A stretch of 35,384 nt of DNA from Bacteroidota bacterium (GTDB lineage Bacteria > Bacteroidota > Bacteroidia > NS11-12g > UBA955), in assembly GCA_947496065.1 (NCBI GenBank), contig CANMBF010000002.1, positions 138,788-174,171 on the forward strand, written 5' to 3'. Positions 33,289 through 35,384 of this stretch are shown here, piece after piece. Each line of letters opens with the position of its first letter. Position 1 is the first letter of the stretch. The position numbers were made by a program, and so were the translations under genes. The notes below the pieces were generated by a model. It was not told where the DNA came from and did not search any database. It saw nothing but the letters and a program-made list of their open reading frames with translations.

Positions 33289-35050
33289 TGTTACTTACTA
33301 CTCCTTTCTCTTTTTTGATTTTTTGAATGTTAAAAAAGTCCATATTTACAGAATAAACTAGCGACACTGTGGTTTCGTTACTGCGCGTTTGATGCGTGTA
33401 TAAGCTAGTTTTAGGGCGGTCGCTGCGGTTCAACATCAAAACAGACAAGCTAAACTGATGCACTTTTTGAAACGTATAATTCAGCATGCCTCGCATGTTA
33501 AAAGTACCACCCGATGCAACGCCTTGGTAATAACTATTGGTATAACCCAAAGACAAGGTGGGCTTCAAAGTTTTATTGAACAATGGTTTTGAAAAATTAA
33601 CAAAAGGACTGATGTTCAAGAGCTGCATTTCGTTCACGGTGCTGCGACCGGCATTCACTGAAAATACAAGGGTTTCGCCCGACTTGAGGCGTTGATAAGC
33701 GAAGGCCAGATTGGCATTGAAAAAGGCATTGCTATTGATGAGTTTTTGATTTTGTTGGTCGGACGCAATTTGATAATTCAAGCTGTGGGTTAAACTGGTT
33801 TTTACCAAAGTATCTGACTTTAATTGCAGCGATAAAAAAGCAGAGAGATTCTGAGAAATTTGTCTGAAATTCAAAGTATCCCAAGCCAAGTAGGGATTGA
33901 TTTGATTTTGATAATCGGTATAAGGGCGGACATTGGTATAGCTTAAAAAATTGGAGTAATTAAAATTCAGGTTTAATTTTTTACTAGCATTCACTTGTAA
34001 ATTTAGGTTACCAACGGTGCGGTTCATGGTGCTCAACTTGGTTTGCTTAATATTGTCGTGTTGCACGCCAAGATTGGCGGTGAGGTTGACTTTCTGTTTA
34101 AAGAAAGGCAGCGTAAAACCAGCACTGATATTCTCTAAATCGTTGTTAAAATAGTAGGCGCCAAGGGTGCGGTAAAAAGGATCAACCCGCTGATAATTCA
34201 TTTGCAATGACCCGCGTTTGAGGGCATAAGTAAAGCCCGTTTTAATGGCTTTGTAGAGCGCAGTAGAGGCATTCACATTTCGAAATTGCAGCAGTGTTGG
34301 CAAGGCCAAATTGGTTTCATTGATCTGTATATTTTCGGATAACATAGAATACGCTACCTCGGCATTCAGACTTAATTTTTTGAAAATATTTTTTTGCATT
34401 TGCAAGCTGCCATTCCAATTTTGTTGTGGCAACAAGGGTACCCCAACACTAGGTGGTACAATGGAATTTGCTAGGTCTTTAGCAGAAAACAATACTAATC
34501 CCCAATGCCCTAGTTTAGGGTGATTATAGCCTATTTTACAACCTGCTCCTAATCTTTTATACGCCGGTTGAATCGTTGTAGAATTAGTCAACTCAGTTGA
34601 CGAAATTGCTTTTTGAAAACGACCATAAAAAGCGCTGAATGTAAATTCTCCGGGAGTTAAATCGATGGCCGCTCCTTCAAACATATGACCGCTTACCGTA
34701 TAGCTGGAATAGCTACAAGCAATGGTACCGAAGTGGGTGGCCACCCATTTGTAGCGAGGGTGTAGGGAGGTTTGATTGAAGGTAGGTTGGGTATAGCTAC
34801 TACCCAAATTGGAGTACATAAAATTAAAAGGGGCATCAATGAAGCCGAGTATTTTAAGATTGATACTGCCATTCAGCAAATAGGAATAAGGATTGCGCGA
34901 CGGCATTTTACCATTGGCGTTGTAGTAAATCTGATTGAATGAAAGTGCGCCACTGCCTTTCAGGATATCGCCTTTTGCAATGCTGGCCATATCTTGGGAA
35001 GAACATAACAATACCGACCCTATTAAGTATAGACTTAATAATGTTTTCAA
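33278..35050 (-). CDS. Outer-membrane beta-barrel protein linked to the TANFOR protein
   Basis: The 590-residue product starts at a TTG, the only start that keeps the signal peptide (MKTLLSLYLIGSVLLCSSQ); an in-frame stop lies three codons upstream. After ILKGSGALSFNQIYYN the protein shows about twenty amphipathic strands (KWVATHFGTIACSYSSYTVSGHMFEGAAIDLTPGEFTFSAFYGRFQKA, KLNLNFNYSNFLSY, SLTHSLNYQIAS, TTVSLVYSVNMDFF), as in large outer-membrane barrels. As I recall, barrels with the YKW and SGH...GAAIDLTPGEFTFSAFYGRFQ segments are often found next to TANFOR proteins. It overlaps the start of the giant gene by 11 bp, so the two are surely co-transcribed. A role in export or surface anchoring is inferred. 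Confidence 0.8.
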   Translation of the reverse strand: MKTLLSLYLIGSVLLCSSQDMASIAKGDILKGSGALSFNQIYYNANGKMPSRNPYSYLLNGSINLKILGFIDAPFNFMYSNLGSSYTQPTFNQTSLHPRYKWVATHFGTIACSYSSYTVSGHMFEGAAIDLTPGEFTFSAFYGRFQKAISSTELTNSTTIQPAYKRLGAGCKIGYNHPKLGHWGLVLFSAKDLANSIVPPSVGVPLLPQQNWNGSLQMQKNIFKKLSLNAEVAYSMLSENIQINETNLALPTLLQFRNVNASTALYKAIKTGFTYALKRGSLQMNYQRVDPFYRTLGAYYFNNDLENISAGFTLPFFKQKVNLTANLGVQHDNIKQTKLSTMNRTVGNLNLQVNASKKLNLNFNYSNFLSYTNVRPYTDYQNQINPYLAWDTLNFRQISQNLSAFLSLQLKSDTLVKTSLTHSLNYQIASDQQNQKLINSNAFFNANLAFAYQRLKSGETLVFSVNAGRSTVNEMQLLNISPFVNFSKPLFNKTLKPTLSLGYTNSYYQGVASGGTFNMRGMLNYTFQKVHQFSLSVLMLNRSDRPKTSLYTHQTRSNETTVSLVYSVNMDFFNIQKIKKEKGVVSNNGN

Positions 35051-35162
35051 TAGTTTTTAGTGTTAGTGTATGGTTACTGTCGTTTTAAGTAATAACCATT
35101 TAGCAATTTTAAAAAACTAAATGCAAAAATGCAATAAGAAGGGTTTCCTAATTGACAACTTG

Positions 35163-35200
35163 AACCCCTAATTTTCTAAAAACTTTTAAAAATTAGGGTT
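35163..35200. terminator. Possible intrinsic terminator or structured element
   Basis: AACCCCTAATTTT and AAAAATTAGGGTT pair with one bulged C around a 12-nt loop, with T after the stem on the plus strand. It could end a transcript entering from either side; no plus-strand gene precedes it. Confidence 0.35.
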
Positions 35201-35224
35201 TTATGAATTGATAAATATTTTTTT

Positions 35225-35255
35225 GGGCAGGGTTGATTTGGGGTTAAAAAGGGGG
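35225..35255 (+). other. Canonical G-quadruplex motif
   Basis: Four G-runs (35225-35227, 35230-35232, 35240-35243, 35251-35255) are separated by loops of 2, 7 and 7 nt, which fits G3+N1-7. Further runs continue to 35280. Confidence 0.6.
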
Positions 35256-35287
35256 TTGATGACATGGGCTTAGGGGGAGGTAGTAGG

Positions 35288-35384
35288 TGACTCGTCCTGA
35301 AAAAAGTTTACAGTTTAATTGTTTAATCCTGTAATTAGTTTACTATTCTTTTTTAGTCCTGATTTGAGTTTACAAACATAGGAT
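35288..35384. mobile_element. Probable end of an IS21-like insertion sequence, cut by the window edge
   Basis: The 18-bp unit (G/A)TCCTG-N6-GTTTAC occurs at 35294-35311, 35326-35343 and 35356-35373. Multiple spaced copies of a transposase-binding repeat next to a TG terminus are typical of IS21-family ends; a TGACTCG at 35288 could be that terminus. No transposase is in the window, so the call rests on the repeats only. Confidence 0.4.

Larger units (their letters stand above)
35051..35384. other. Upstream region of the toxin operon: hairpin, G-quadruplex motif and IS-like end
   Basis: No gene is seen. From left to right it holds an AT-rich leader for the barrel gene without a recognisable promoter, a hairpin at 35163-35200, a G-rich block at 35225-35280, and three copies of an 18-bp repeat reaching the window edge. 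Confidence 0.6.

Overview
The window looks like a chromosomal segment of a Bacteroidota bacterium. It is fairly AT-rich. Many gene products carry lipoprotein or Sec signal peptides. Several upstream regions contain the TAnnTTTG -7 element typical of this phylum, Shine-Dalgarno sequences are not evident, and several genes appear to start at TTG. Families that are strongly Bacteroidota-associated are present: DUF4249-like lipoproteins, OMP_b-brl-type barrels, and a large TANFOR/fibronectin-type secreted protein. I cannot place it below phylum with confidence (Chitinophagales or a relative is a guess).

Layout. Positions 1-4300 hold a cyanophycin synthetase gene (minus) followed by a glycosyltransferase 39 gene cut by the window edge, and divergently a class-III aminotransferase. 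From 4370 to 6445 there is a lipoprotein of unknown function, a very clean terminator and a serine-hydrolase (beta-lactamase family) lipoprotein. From 6524 to 11360 (all minus) lie a DUF1016/PDDEXK nuclease carrying coding palindromes, a VWA protein, an unknown secreted protein and a NamZ-like exo-muramidase. From 11836 to 16011 (minus) are dnaK and two tandem paralogous lipoproteins. From 16062 to 19032 (plus) are a LamG-like/coiled-coil protein coupled to a small HExxH protein, then a lipoprotein. uvrA, an outer-membrane barrel and a GNAT acetyltransferase follow. Positions 23237-23830 are a cluster of palindromic repeats next to recA. A Ppx/GppA phosphatase and two small exported proteins follow.

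The right end (27517-35050, minus) is the most interesting part. It is a three-gene operon reading beta-barrel outer-membrane protein, then a 1767-residue secreted multi-domain protein, then a small protein. The large protein has TANFOR/FnIII-like N-terminal domains, a metallopeptidase HExxH motif in the middle, a hydrophobic segment and a variable C-terminal tip. The small protein is 3 bp downstream. The tip and the small gene are much more AT-rich than the rest of the operon. This is the layout of a polymorphic toxin with an exchangeable tip and its immunity protein. Upstream of the operon are a canonical G-quadruplex motif and three copies of an 18-bp repeat at the window edge that look like the end of an IS21-type element.

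Housekeeping genes (dnaK, uvrA, recA, ppx) are intact and ordinary. No rRNA, tRNA or CRISPR array was seen. Functions rest on motif recognition by eye; no database search was run.
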